NCBI RefSeq assembly: GCF_001456025.1 | Contig: NZ_LMTZ01000129.1 | Coordinates: forward strand, 195,248-247,656 | DNA from: Mastigocoleus testarum BC008 | GTDB taxonomy: Bacteria; Cyanobacteriota; Cyanobacteriia; Cyanobacteriales; Nostocaceae | Direction: 5' to 3' | Length of the DNA stretch: 52,409 bases | Part shown: positions 43,565-51,531 of the stretch, one piece after another | Position numbering within the stretch: position 1 is the stretch's first letter | Layout: the number at the start of each line of letters is the position of its first letter | Translations under genes and position numbers: made by a program | Notes under the pieces: model-generated | The model's database searches: none | What the model was told of the DNA's origin: nothing | Seen by the model: the letters and a program-made list of their open reading frames with translations, nothing else

Positions 43565-44293
43565 TTATTGAGTGTTAACACCCCTATTCCTTAAAGACTC
43601 GCTAATTATTTGAGTAAAATCAGCAGGTTCTTGGTTGACCCATAAAGGAATCTTTTGTGACTTTGTTCGTTTAAATGCACCGGTAACAGTTCCGACTTTT
43701 CTAGACCCGTATTCGTTTAACTCGCGATTGGATTCATCAACTATTTTTTGACTAGATAATACGCTGCAATAAGCGGGGTAAATTCTAGTGACTTCCTTGT
43801 AGAGAATTTTATCTTTCTGCCTAATACCTTCTTTCTTTTCTTCTAATACGCTAAGCGTTAATATTTTTGCAGTTGACAATGTTAATAATGATTTAAGCCT
43901 TTGTTCGGCTTCGTTCTCTGAGCCACCATAAACAGCCATTTGACGACCATTGTCTAAATTAGCTGTTGCACGAAAGCGACCCCAGTTGTAACCATTTGCG
44001 CCACCTGCAGCATTTTTAATAGTTGTCCAATTAAGTTTGTTTCTAGCTACGTCTGGAATATTGTAAGTAACTCGCTTTCCTGCTGGTGAAGTGTAAAACG
44101 GTGGTTCTTTTGTACTAAAAAAAGTAATCGTTAATCGAATAGTGTGAGGAGACGCCCTTACATAATCAACGATTGGTTGGGCCACAATATCGCCAACATC
44201 ACGATGTTCTATTAATTTACGTAGCGCTATAACTTCAGCAATTAATGGTCTTAAAGTAAGGTTATTTCCTGTAACCCTAATTTTTTCGCTCAT
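43565..44293 (-). CDS. Unknown element protein, 242 aa
   Basis: Not recognised. Basic. It contains TIRLTITFFSTKEP, RVTYNIPDVARNKLNWTTIKNAAGG and DNGRQMAVYGGSENEAEQRLKSLLTLS. The latter looks like an anchored-helix region. Possible structural or nucleic-acid-binding protein. Third gene from the end of the first part of the leftward block. Confidence 0.6.
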   Translation of the reverse strand: MSEKIRVTGNNLTLRPLIAEVIALRKLIEHRDVGDIVAQPIVDYVRASPHTIRLTITFFSTKEPPFYTSPAGKRVTYNIPDVARNKLNWTTIKNAAGGANGYNWGRFRATANLDNGRQMAVYGGSENEAEQRLKSLLTLSTAKILTLSVLEEKKEGIRQKDKILYKEVTRIYPAYCSVLSSQKIVDESNRELNEYGSRKVGTVTGAFKRTKSQKIPLWVNQEPADFTQIISESLRNRGVNTQ

Positions 44294-44316
44294 AAAAATA
44301 ACAATAATTACTTAAT

Positions 44317-44715
44317 TTAAATTGGAACTGCTAACGCTTCCAGCTTAACCGAGTAATTATCGTCTTGAATAGCAAACCTATGACTGCCGTAACTATATTT
44401 TTTAACTTCTGTAGTTACATTGAAAAGAGTGCTTGCATTGTCTCTTGAATACACAGGAAATGAAGCAATTACAACAACGTCCAAAGGGTAAATAAATTGA
44501 GCGCGTACTGTGTAGAACTTATCCTCTGCCCTAACCTTTATCTTGCTAATCAATCTACTATTTACTTTGTTGGCATTATTAATGTTAAAAGTATGTCTTA
44601 TTATTATTGCTTTGTTTCCACTGTCAATAACTAAATGGTTAGTGCTTTCAGTCCATTTTGAAAACAAAGGATTAATTGTTCCTAAATCTGTCCAATTACC
44701 AAATGCATCATTCAT
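44317..44715 (-). CDS. Unknown element protein, 132 aa
   Basis: Not recognised. Predicted beta-rich (VIDSGNKAIIIRHTFNI; KFYTVRAQFIYPLDVVVIASFPVYS; RFAIQDDNYSVKLEALAVPI), an immunoglobulin- or jelly-roll-like size. It overlaps the 71-aa gene by 8 bp. A minor virion protein is possible. Confidence 0.55.
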   Translation of the reverse strand: MNDAFGNWTDLGTINPLFSKWTESTNHLVIDSGNKAIIIRHTFNINNANKVNSRLISKIKVRAEDKFYTVRAQFIYPLDVVVIASFPVYSRDNASTLFNVTTEVKKYSYGSHRFAIQDDNYSVKLEALAVPI

Positions 44716-44923
44716 CTACTTCATTTTCTAATTCGTCCATTCTTTCATCGTATTCACCGCCTAACAAATATTCCCGCAATTCAGCACCCGAAACAGGAAT
44801 CATTAAACCATTACTTCCAGGTCTGGCAATGAAAGCTGTATTATGCCTAGGCTTAAACAAGTGCATCGCATTAACTAAAGTCTCTTGGAAACCAGGTTCG
44901 CCTGGAAGTAATAGTTCATTCAT
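44708..44923 (-). CDS. Unknown element protein, 71 aa
   Basis: Not recognised. It carries PGEPGFQETLVNAMHLFKPRHNTAFIARPGSNGLMIPVSGAE and an acidic tail (DERMDELENEVDE). Overlapping coupling with the next gene downstream and 20 bp after the 200-aa gene. Confidence 0.5.
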   Translation of the reverse strand: MNELLLPGEPGFQETLVNAMHLFKPRHNTAFIARPGSNGLMIPVSGAELREYLLGGEYDERMDELENEVDE

Positions 44924-44943
44924 GTCAGGTAATGGGTAGCGAT

Positions 44944-45546
44944 TTACAGCAAAATTAAGCCTTTGGCACGGGTCCAGCCCTTTGCAATTGCATTATCTTC
45001 TTGCGCTGGATCAATAAAAATACTGAATGAGCCAGATGTTTCACCCTGGGTAAAATCTTTTTTAAATCTTGATGGCTTAGGTTGTGAAGCACCAAAGATT
45101 AAATCTTTGTCACCTGCCGAAGCTTGTTTTACTCCTAACTCTGCTAAATCAGTTGCAGGTACAAAGCTAGGAAGCAATGGAGATATCCAAGCATATTTAA
45201 TGCCTTGAATCGTTACGTAGAGAGTTTGCGATAAAGCAGAGTTGCCCCCAAATCTACGCCTTCCCGGGATAACTTTGTATCCAGATGCCTTTAAGCTTGC
45301 AATTTTATCGTCTGAACACCAGCTAGACTCGTAGCCGCTTGTTTCTTTTTTGGATGCTCTCGCCGGCTTGGGGGAGTTAACTCCAAAAGCAGTCTTGTCG
45401 GGTACACTGTTAAAATCAATAGCAGTTTGCCCAAAATTACTTCTTTTATCTGTTTTTAAACCAGTATTAAAACCATAATTAAAGTTACCTGTACCTGAAC
45501 TGGTAACGACATAAACGGGGTCACGCGAACGATAATTTCTAGCCAT
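44944..45546 (-). CDS. Unknown element protein, 200 aa, first of the leftward block
   Basis: Not recognised. Basic, rich in Ser, Gly and Lys. N-terminus MARNYRSRDPVYVVTSSGTGNFNYGF, and the middle contains GYKVIPGRRRFGGNSALSQTLYVTIQGIKYAWISPLLPSFVPATDLAELGV. There is a duplicated pattern in the two halves (FGVNSPKPARASKKETSGYES and FGASQPKPSRFKKDFTQGETSGSF). It has no ribosome binding site in the 20-base leader. Confidence 0.6.
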   Translation of the reverse strand: MARNYRSRDPVYVVTSSGTGNFNYGFNTGLKTDKRSNFGQTAIDFNSVPDKTAFGVNSPKPARASKKETSGYESSWCSDDKIASLKASGYKVIPGRRRFGGNSALSQTLYVTIQGIKYAWISPLLPSFVPATDLAELGVKQASAGDKDLIFGASQPKPSRFKKDFTQGETSGSFSIFIDPAQEDNAIAKGWTRAKGLILL

Positions 45547-45567
45547 AATTAAAAGTAGTGATTTCTT

Positions 45568-45581
45568 GTTATGATTATAAC
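45568..45581 (-). promoter_or_regulatory. Promoter/operator of the leftward block
   Basis: GTTATGATTATAAC is a 14-bp near-palindrome whose minus-strand reading includes a perfect -10, TATAAT, about 28 bp upstream of the 200-aa ATG. It lies in the 176-bp divergent gap with the rightward genes. Confidence 0.5.
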
Positions 45582-45722
45582 TTCATTAATTAATTTTTTG
45601 TTTTCTTTTAATCGTAACTGAAACCCTAGGGATAAGCATAAATTTAAGGCAATTTAATGATATTTGAAATATAAAAATTACAATGGAGTTAAGCACTAAA
45701 AAGTATTAATTAAAAACGCGTA

Positions 45723-46250
45723 ATGGCTACTTTACTTTCTTCTGGTGGAACGCTTAAAGAGAATACTGTTGAAGGTCAAATAATGGAGTGTTTGACCCGT
45801 CTATTTCTGTTGGAACAAGAGGAAAATATAAGTAATACTTCTATTGGCTTTAATGCTAATAGCAGAATCTTTTCTGCTACATGTAATTTGCCTGTCGAAG
45901 AAGTAATCAGCGGTACAGGTGAAATATTTGTAACTGCTCAAGACTACCTGCCAGATTACTTAGGCTTTTCTAGCGGTAATGGTGACATTCAAGCGCCATC
46001 GATTATGCAACACTTGCATCAATTGATTATTTATGCACAAAGAATGGAGAAAGACGTAGAGAGCAATCCTAACAATGAGAATCGGATTACTTCCACTACA
46101 AATACTGATACCAGTACTTTCTCGGCTAACTTTAACTTTCAATTTGAATTAGGGCTTACTGATGATGGTATGCCTTATGAAAAGGCCATTGAGTATTTAG
46201 TAGATGTACCATCTGGCTCTGGTGATGGTAATGGAGATGGCAATCCATAG
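45723..46250 (+). CDS. Unknown element protein, 175 aa
   Basis: Not recognised. Acidic. Begins MATLLSSGGTLKENTVEGQIMECLTRLFLLEQEE, and has TFSANFNFQFELGLTDDGMPYEKAIEYLVDV and a glycine-rich end (SGSGDGNGDGNP). The ATG follows AAAACGCGTA with no ribosome binding site. First gene of the rightward block, followed by its own terminator. Confidence 0.6.
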   Translation: MATLLSSGGTLKENTVEGQIMECLTRLFLLEQEENISNTSIGFNANSRIFSATCNLPVEEVISGTGEIFVTAQDYLPDYLGFSSGNGDIQAPSIMQHLHQLIIYAQRMEKDVESNPNNENRITSTTNTDTSTFSANFNFQFELGLTDDGMPYEKAIEYLVDVPSGSGDGNGDGNP

Positions 46251-46290
46251 ATTTAATCTAATTTACAGTTTCTTGTCTTTGTAAAAATAA

Positions 46291-46320
46291 GGAGCTAAGG
46301 TGATACCTGGCTCCGTTTTT
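46291..46320 (+). terminator. Rho-independent terminator after the 175-aa gene
   Basis: GGAGC-TA-AGGT-GAT-ACCT-G-GCTCC followed by GTTTTTG: nested stem and T-tract, 41 bp after the stop. Confidence 0.75.
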
Positions 46321-46321
46321 G

Positions 46322-46383
46322 TATATGTCAAAAATAATTCAATTATTTTTTGAATTATTTTTTGAATTTTTTTTACTATATAG
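46322..46383 (+). promoter_or_regulatory. 60-bp AT-rich iterated module, copy C, probable promoter of the 274-aa gene
   Basis: The same dyad and 12-bp GAATTATT steps as the other copies, ending TTTTACTATATAG. On the plus strand it offers TTGAAT, 18 bp, then TACTAT (46374-46379). The ATG of the next gene is only 10 bases after this -10, so the transcript would be leaderless or nearly so. Confidence 0.6.
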
Positions 46384-46388
46384 ACAAG

Positions 46389-47213
46389 ATGACTAGCAAC
46401 ACCTACAATCGCTCTCGAAATTTTGCTTTCAAAATAAATTCAAGTTCATCATCTAATATTATCCCTGTGCTTGGAAATAACTTAGATGGATTATCGGGAA
46501 TCAATTCGGGAATACTATCAGCTAATCTGTTTTTAAAAAACTTAAAAATATTTTCTAGCATCAAATCATTACCAGAAATACAGTTACCAAATATAGAGTT
46601 TGATGACAGTGAAACAGAAAAACTCTACAAAACACTTGATGTTGAATGGAAATCACCACGTAAACAAATACAACTTTTAAGTAATGACGGCATTAATGGT
46701 TGGATTGTAATTGCCGAAATAAGTTTACTTAATCCTAGCGGCTATCCTTATAGGATATACAATGCCATGGATTATTTGACTGATAATTTAACTTATGAAT
46801 TCGGCGAGAACGGAAGACTAGGTATTAAACTAATCGATGTTGGATATGGGTTATTAGAGGGAGATGATGAACTAACTATTCATGGAAGTTATGTGCAAGA
46901 AATAGTGTACGAAAATGAATGGGCTGGAAGCGGTAATGTAATCACAAATAATATAGAGACAAGTGTTAATGTTACTACGAATAGCTTTATTATTTTAAGT
47001 AGTAATAACTTTAGAAAATATGTACTAATTAGTAATCAAGGTTTTAATGATTGTTATATAAAATTTGGTGAAGATGTTGATGTTAATTCAGCAATTAAAA
47101 TTGTGCCTGGCGGACATTATGAATACAGTACAAGCAATGTAAACTGGAGAGGTAATATATCTGCAATTTGTAAAAACGGAACTTCTAAACTAAACATTTT
47201 AGAGAGTATTTAA
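46389..47213 (+). CDS. Element protein with phage-structural-type C-terminal beta-sandwich, 274 aa
   Basis: ATG at 46389 (MTSNTYNRSRNFAFKINSSS) is chosen because the open frame upstream lies in module C. The C-terminal 80 residues (VNVTTNSFIILSSNNFRKYVLISNQGFNDCYIKFGEDVDV...IVPGGHYEY...NWRGNISAICKNGTSKLNILES) follow the pattern T-x-IL-x(3)-NR-x(3)-I-N...G...PG..Y......G.I.AI...GT..L.V, known from small phage virion proteins. The middle (KQIQLLSNDGINGWIVIAEISL) is another strand-rich domain. Probable virion component. Confidence 0.6.
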   Translation: MTSNTYNRSRNFAFKINSSSSSNIIPVLGNNLDGLSGINSGILSANLFLKNLKIFSSIKSLPEIQLPNIEFDDSETEKLYKTLDVEWKSPRKQIQLLSNDGINGWIVIAEISLLNPSGYPYRIYNAMDYLTDNLTYEFGENGRLGIKLIDVGYGLLEGDDELTIHGSYVQEIVYENEWAGSGNVITNNIETSVNVTTNSFIILSSNNFRKYVLISNQGFNDCYIKFGEDVDVNSAIKIVPGGHYEYSTSNVNWRGNISAICKNGTSKLNILESI

Positions 47214-47215
47214 TT

Positions 47216-47545
47216 ATGGGATTATTTAGCCCTGCTAGCGTAAATGTAGAAATACCTGATTCTAATCAATCTTCAAGGACTTATGTAAATACTGGATACA
47301 ACGTAACGACTACACCATCAGTCATACTTGGAAGCGATACGGAAAGAGTAGGCTTCATTATCTACAACACAGAGACAGAAAGAAGCGTGGTTCTAGTCCA
47401 TGATGCCGGGAATGGCACTTACAGAACTATTACTGAAATACCTCCACTGGGAACCTATTTTGATGACTTTGCTTACACTGGGGTTTTAAAAGCAAGAGGC
47501 CCGTCTGGCTTAGCGACGATTAATGTGACAGAATTTAAAAAGTAA
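47216..47545 (+). CDS. Element protein with phage-structural-type beta-sandwich, 109 aa
   Basis: The protein is essentially a single domain of the same type as the C-terminus of the preceding gene: YNVTTTPSVILGSDTERVGFIIYNTETERSVVLV...IPPLGTYFDDFAYTGVLKARGPSGLATINVTEF. The final VTEF is characteristic. It starts 2 bp after the previous stop, so is co-translated. Probable minor structural protein; family assignment is from pattern only. Confidence 0.6.
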   Translation: MGLFSPASVNVEIPDSNQSSRTYVNTGYNVTTTPSVILGSDTERVGFIIYNTETERSVVLVHDAGNGTYRTITEIPPLGTYFDDFAYTGVLKARGPSGLATINVTEFKK

Positions 47546-47601
47546 AGCATCCTCCAAGTATGTTAAGCTTCCGAGTTATTGATAGCTTGGAAGTCTTTCT
47601 T

Positions 47602-47784
47602 ATGCGTAATCCATACAAAGAGTTACCTATATTTGAAAATGATATAAATGATTTTTCTATGCCTTATAAATTACACGGAAAAATAGATAGAGAAACAATG
47701 CTTGCAAAATATCAAGCATTAACTAATGCACCAAAAAACATATTATTTGTAAGGCTTAAAAGATGGTACGGAGACGACGAGTAA
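47602..47784 (+). CDS. Unknown element protein, 60 aa
   Basis: ATG at 47602 (MRNPYKELPIFENDINDF) preceded by GGAAG at a fair distance; an earlier ATG at 47560 lacks a site. Not recognised. Soluble, ends in KRWYGDDE. It overlaps the 637-aa gene by 22 bp. Confidence 0.55.
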   Translation: MRNPYKELPIFENDINDFSMPYKLHGKIDRETMLAKYQALTNAPKNILFVRLKRWYGDDE

Positions 47785-49676
47785 AAAAACCAAAAAGGCG
47801 TTTTAGGTTTCCAGAGTTAGACTATATGCCTCCAGAGGAAGAGCCTTCAGAGGTCCAAGATGGATTGACGCCTATTTCAGGTACTCCATTCTATATGACA
47901 CCTACCACACCAGCTGACCCGATGGATTGCAACCGTTATCCTGATAGTCCTTTCTGTGGTAACCCTATTACTAATTCACCACTAGAATTAAGCACTGAAA
48001 TAGTCCAGGACGAATGCAATATAGGAATTCAAGTTAATGGCGCTCTTGCGTTTGTTAAATTAGCTCCAGTTCAAATTGTTTACCGTAACCCTGTTTGCAG
48101 AATCCAGAAAAAAACTTTTGAACCAATTGAATACACTGAGGAGCCAGAACAACCAGAACCACCGCCCGACGGCGAACACGCTATATATATATGGTGCCCT
48201 ATAGATATCATTCACTACAAACTTGAAGTAGAGGTTGAATGGGATAAACCACCCATATGGTTCCAGTACATGTCTCAACAAATCTCGATCGACATGATTG
48301 AGAAGAGGTACGAAACTCATAATGATTACACATATTTTATTGGTTGGGACATTCATTACACCATTGATTATTACTTGTACTACTTTGAGCCTGAATCATT
48401 TAAAGTAGATGATTACGGAATAAAGTTTTTGAACTTTAATGAGCAAGGCGTTCATAAGTACCCAGAAGATGGATATGATTTTTTGAATATTAAGGAGTCG
48501 GAATGGTACGACCTGCCGGGTGATAGCGCAAGGATTAGTGATAATCCTGACTCCCATTATGAAGACATGCTACGTAAGCCTAGTTATGTAGAGATAAATC
48601 CTGACTATACACCACGCTCGGATACTCAGTACTTAAGCAATTGGAATGGTGATGGAGGTTTCCCTAATTATGATGAATATGAAACACCGAAAGGATTAGT
48701 GAAAGTAAAGCCTGGTGAAGTAGGTTACAACGTTTTTGGAGTTCAGTACAGAGAATACAAGTATACTGTTGACCATCCGACTTTACATCGTGTTGAGAAA
48801 TGGAAATCATATGTTTGTTATGAAGATGTCTGCATATTTGAAAATCCACTAAAGGAGCCACCGTATCCATATATGAGAAAGTGTTGTCCTGATAATTCTT
48901 ACCTTTTGAAAAAAATCTATAAGGAAGTCAAAAAAGCTAACAAGCGTATTGGTAGCGATGAATTCCCTGCAACGGTTCCAGAATCTTTGTTAAAACAAGA
49001 TGGCAAGGAATCAGGTACTAAGCAAATAGAAAATTTAGGTAGTTTAATTGCTTGGTTCGCAGAAAGGATGGATGAATTAATTGGTGAATTTGAAATACCA
49101 ATAGAAATAGAAGATGCTGATTTGCTTAAAGATGGCGACCAAAAATTATCAATTAAATTACCTAATATTGCTGAGGCAATAGCTGAGATATTTTCATTGG
49201 TACTTAATAACTCAGTTAACCAAGACGTCATTCTTGCAATGGCAACTAAAGCATTAGTTGAGTCTGGGAGTTCTAAGCAGGTAGCAACAAAAAACAACTA
49301 TTTACTTGAGTCGATTGTTGATTACCTAGCATTTAAGACAAAAGATAAAGTAATTGAGATGCCAATGACATTTACGCCAGGCGCTCAAGACTTTAGTTTG
49401 ATGCTTCAAGAAAAGTATGTGGAAGTACTTGTTACTGAATACGATGATAAAACTAACTTACAAAAAACGCTAACAGAATTGTTATTTGCAGGCGCTGTTA
49501 TCCGTGGTGCATTTTATCGCCGTATTGAAAATCCATCAATTGCCAAGCAAGAAATTCAGGACAATATATTTAGGGCATTGCAAATTAAGAAAAACCTTGA
49601 AGATGTGGAAAGGGATGGTACTAAAGAGATAGAAGAATACATCAAAAAACTAACAGATAACGGAAATGGCGATTAA
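47763..49676 (+). CDS. Large unknown element protein, 637 aa
   Basis: Not recognised. The N-terminus is very basic (MVRRRRVKKPKRRFRFPE), then a Pro/Asp/Cys-bearing segment (PADPMDCNRYPDSPFCGNP) and strand-rich aromatic stretch (IYIWCPIDIIHYKLEVEVEW; TYFIGWDIHYTIDYYLYYF). From about 380 it is helical and acidic (SLLKQDGKESGTKQIENLGSLIAWFAERMDELIGEF), ending in charged coiled coil. Arg-rich start plus beta region suits a nucleic-acid-contacting virion protein. It overlaps the next gene by 11 bp. It is the largest element gene and best target for structure prediction. Confidence 0.65.
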   Translation: MVRRRRVKKPKRRFRFPELDYMPPEEEPSEVQDGLTPISGTPFYMTPTTPADPMDCNRYPDSPFCGNPITNSPLELSTEIVQDECNIGIQVNGALAFVKLAPVQIVYRNPVCRIQKKTFEPIEYTEEPEQPEPPPDGEHAIYIWCPIDIIHYKLEVEVEWDKPPIWFQYMSQQISIDMIEKRYETHNDYTYFIGWDIHYTIDYYLYYFEPESFKVDDYGIKFLNFNEQGVHKYPEDGYDFLNIKESEWYDLPGDSARISDNPDSHYEDMLRKPSYVEINPDYTPRSDTQYLSNWNGDGGFPNYDEYETPKGLVKVKPGEVGYNVFGVQYREYKYTVDHPTLHRVEKWKSYVCYEDVCIFENPLKEPPYPYMRKCCPDNSYLLKKIYKEVKKANKRIGSDEFPATVPESLLKQDGKESGTKQIENLGSLIAWFAERMDELIGEFEIPIEIEDADLLKDGDQKLSIKLPNIAEAIAEIFSLVLNNSVNQDVILAMATKALVESGSSKQVATKNNYLLESIVDYLAFKTKDKVIEMPMTFTPGAQDFSLMLQEKYVEVLVTEYDDKTNLQKTLTELLFAGAVIRGAFYRRIENPSIAKQEIQDNIFRALQIKKNLEDVERDGTKEIEEYIKKLTDNGNGD

Positions 49677-50574
49677 AATATTAGCTAGCAAATTAGTAAG
49701 TAGAACTATACGTAAAAAAGCCGCTGATAATGGAATTAGAAAATTTAGCTTTACAGGAAATGATGACACTAAAGATAAGGACGGCAATGTATTAACTCGG
49801 TTCTTCAGTTCTTTTCTTAAATTCACTAGCAATGTTTTAGGCGAGGCATTCAGAATAATAGCTAGTGGATTGAAATTTAGTTTTACTGCTTTATGGAGTG
49901 GGGTAGTTAATGCATTCCAATTTTTATGGAACTTTGATTGGAATATAAGTGACGAGCAAATTAACAATAATGTTATTGCCCAGTACCAAAGCATGGTTAA
50001 CAATTTAGGTTCTGTTACTGGGCAAAGTATGGGGTGGTTAGTTTGTGGTGTACTCCCATCATCTTTAATATTTGTATTTAATGAACCCTTGGGAGCCCAT
50101 TTATTAAGTAGGGTAGGCTTAGAAGCTTTTGAGGAATTAAGTGGCTCAATAGCTGGACTTGCTACCTCTACCTTCCAAAGCTATATGACTGCTGCATTCT
50201 TATCAATATATAGAGATGCTAGGGCGTTAATTCGCGGAACAGAGTTAGATTACGTTAACAACCAATTAGACAAGGGTCTTAAGTTAGTTGACCTAAGAAC
50301 ACAATTAGAAATTAGACGACGACCTTTTATATTTGCTGAAAAGTTTAAGAAAGGAGTTGATTCTATTGAAAATAAATTTGTCAAAGGTTTTATTGAGAAT
50401 TTTGTAGAAGAATTTAGCGAAACTTGCATAGAAGCTGGTTATGTTGTAGCCGGTGGATTAGATGCTTTTTATGCCCAACAACACCAAGCTAAAGATGTTT
50501 TGTTAGGCAAAGAGCAGACAATTGAACTTGAATTCAAGGATGATGGAAAAATAGAAGCCAAGCATATCGTATGA
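49666..50574 (+). CDS. Probable membrane-associated element protein, 302 aa
   Basis: Not recognised. Hydrophobic/amphipathic stretches at about 55-90 (FTSNVLGEAFRIIASGLKFSFTALWSGVVNAFQFLW) and 120-175 (SMGWLVCGVLPSSLIFVF; IAGLATSTFQSYMTAAFLSIY). The C-terminal 100 residues are charged and helical. Could be a virion membrane or spike-anchor protein, or a pore. It is coupled to both neighbours by overlaps (ATGACTC at the 3' end). Confidence 0.6.
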   Translation: MAIKILASKLVSRTIRKKAADNGIRKFSFTGNDDTKDKDGNVLTRFFSSFLKFTSNVLGEAFRIIASGLKFSFTALWSGVVNAFQFLWNFDWNISDEQINNNVIAQYQSMVNNLGSVTGQSMGWLVCGVLPSSLIFVFNEPLGAHLLSRVGLEAFEELSGSIAGLATSTFQSYMTAAFLSIYRDARALIRGTELDYVNNQLDKGLKLVDLRTQLEIRRRPFIFAEKFKKGVDSIENKFVKGFIENFVEEFSETCIEAGYVVAGGLDAFYAQQHQAKDVLLGKEQTIELEFKDDGKIEAKHIV

Positions 50575-50918
50575 CTCATCTAGAGACTGGAGTCTTAGTA
50601 CTTCAAATAGTAGAAATGTTCGCTGTTTTTTATGTTAATCAGTGCGTTCAAACAGAACGAAAAAAAACAGTATTTTTAAAACGAAGAGTTAATAGATTAA
50701 AAGAATGCGAGATGCTAATTAGAAGAGATACTTCAATGAAATTTACAGAATTAATTAAAACGATGTTAACGATTACTGAAGCAATAAAAAATATTGCAGA
50801 AGCATTAGATAAAATACCTGACGATAATGTAGAAGCAAAAGCATCAATTCTTTCGATGAATGACATACAGGATAGGCTTGTTAAAATAGAGCAAGATAAC
50901 CTCGATACGAATCCATAA
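50571..50918 (+). CDS. Unknown element protein, 115 aa
   Basis: Not recognised. One N-terminal hydrophobic segment (TGVLVLQIVEMFAVFYVNQ) followed by a Lys/Arg-rich helix and coiled-coil tail (ELIKTMLTITEAIKNIAEALDKI). Single-pass membrane topology likely. It has holin- or spanin-like size and shape, but no decisive motif. Last gene of the rightward block. Confidence 0.55.
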   Translation: MTHLETGVLVLQIVEMFAVFYVNQCVQTERKKTVFLKRRVNRLKECEMLIRRDTSMKFTELIKTMLTITEAIKNIAEALDKIPDDNVEAKASILSMNDIQDRLVKIEQDNLDTNP

Positions 50919-50951
50919 ATCCCCCCTTAATCAAGAGCAAGTAGGAACTCC

Positions 50952-50976
50952 AGGAAGGTCTAACAGCCTTCCTTTT
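50952..50976 (+). terminator. Terminator of the rightward block
   Basis: AGGAAGG, 8-nt loop, CCTTCCT then TTTC: perfect 7-bp stem with T-tract, 34 bp after the last stop. Confidence 0.75.
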
Positions 50977-51039
50977 CTATATAGTAAAAATAATTCAATT
51001 ATTTATTCAATTATTTTTTCAATTATTTTCAACATATAG
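50977..51039. repeat. 60-bp AT-rich iterated module, copy D
   Basis: Same orientation as copy A and almost identical over 60 bp (one change near the right end: TTTTCAACATATAG). It follows the terminator of the rightward block and precedes the cruciform. Confidence 0.85.
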
Positions 51040-51070
51040 CGAGACACAGCAAACACACATAACAACGGAC

Positions 51071-51174
51071 AATGAGATGAAAGCTAGCATAACTGTCTAC
51101 GATTTGCCTTGCATGCATTACATAACAAGGTTTGTAGTCGTTTTTATGACAACTAAGCTAGCTTAAGTCTCATT
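51071..51174. other. About 104-nt nested inverted repeat (origin, att or structured RNA candidate)
   Basis: Paired arms from outside in: AATGAGA with TCTCATT (51071-51077, 51168-51174), AAGCTAGC with GCTAGCTT (51081-51088, 51157-51164), CTAC with GTAG (51097-51100, 51134-51137), CCTTG with CAAGG (51107-51111, 51126-51130), loop of 14. No coding frame. A second small hairpin (TTTACTTG/CAAGTAAA) lies at 51233-51259. Confidence 0.7.
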
Positions 51175-51531
51175 AATTATGCTTATCTATGGTTTTAAAG
51201 TTATTGGGTAAGGTCATGTATCTAATCAGGCATTTACTTGCATTTAAGTTACAAGTAAAAATGTTTAAACAAGCTTTATTTAGATAGGCAGCTAGGTTTT
51301 TCAAACGTAGAACTTAAGAACTTAGGTGCTTTATATTTTAAATTAAATATATATAAATATAAAAATAATAAAAAAATAATATAAATAATAAATAATAGTA
51401 TTTATTAAGTCTAATAATTAGTAGTAATAAATAATATAATTAATTTTAAGTAATACCTGATTTTCCTAATCCACAGCCAGTAAAAGAGGGGGAGTTAACC
51501 CCCATTATTTCTTATTCAATTAATGAATCAA
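51175..51531. other. Gene-free, extremely AT-rich tract
   Basis: 51340-51450 is about nine-tenths A and T with ATAATAAATA-type runs, suitable as a DNA unwinding element. With copy D, the cruciform and hairpin it forms an origin-like region next to the recombinase. Confidence 0.5.

Noticed and set aside
46350..46388. N-terminal extension of the 274-aa protein
   Set aside because: The extra 13 residues come from reading through module C from a TTG; the ATG at 46389 is the natural start.
38719..51039. Copies A and D of the 60-bp module as attachment sites
   Set aside because: They are nearly identical direct repeats enclosing most of the element, but the recombinase lies outside D and two more copies lie inside, so a regulatory or replication role fits better.
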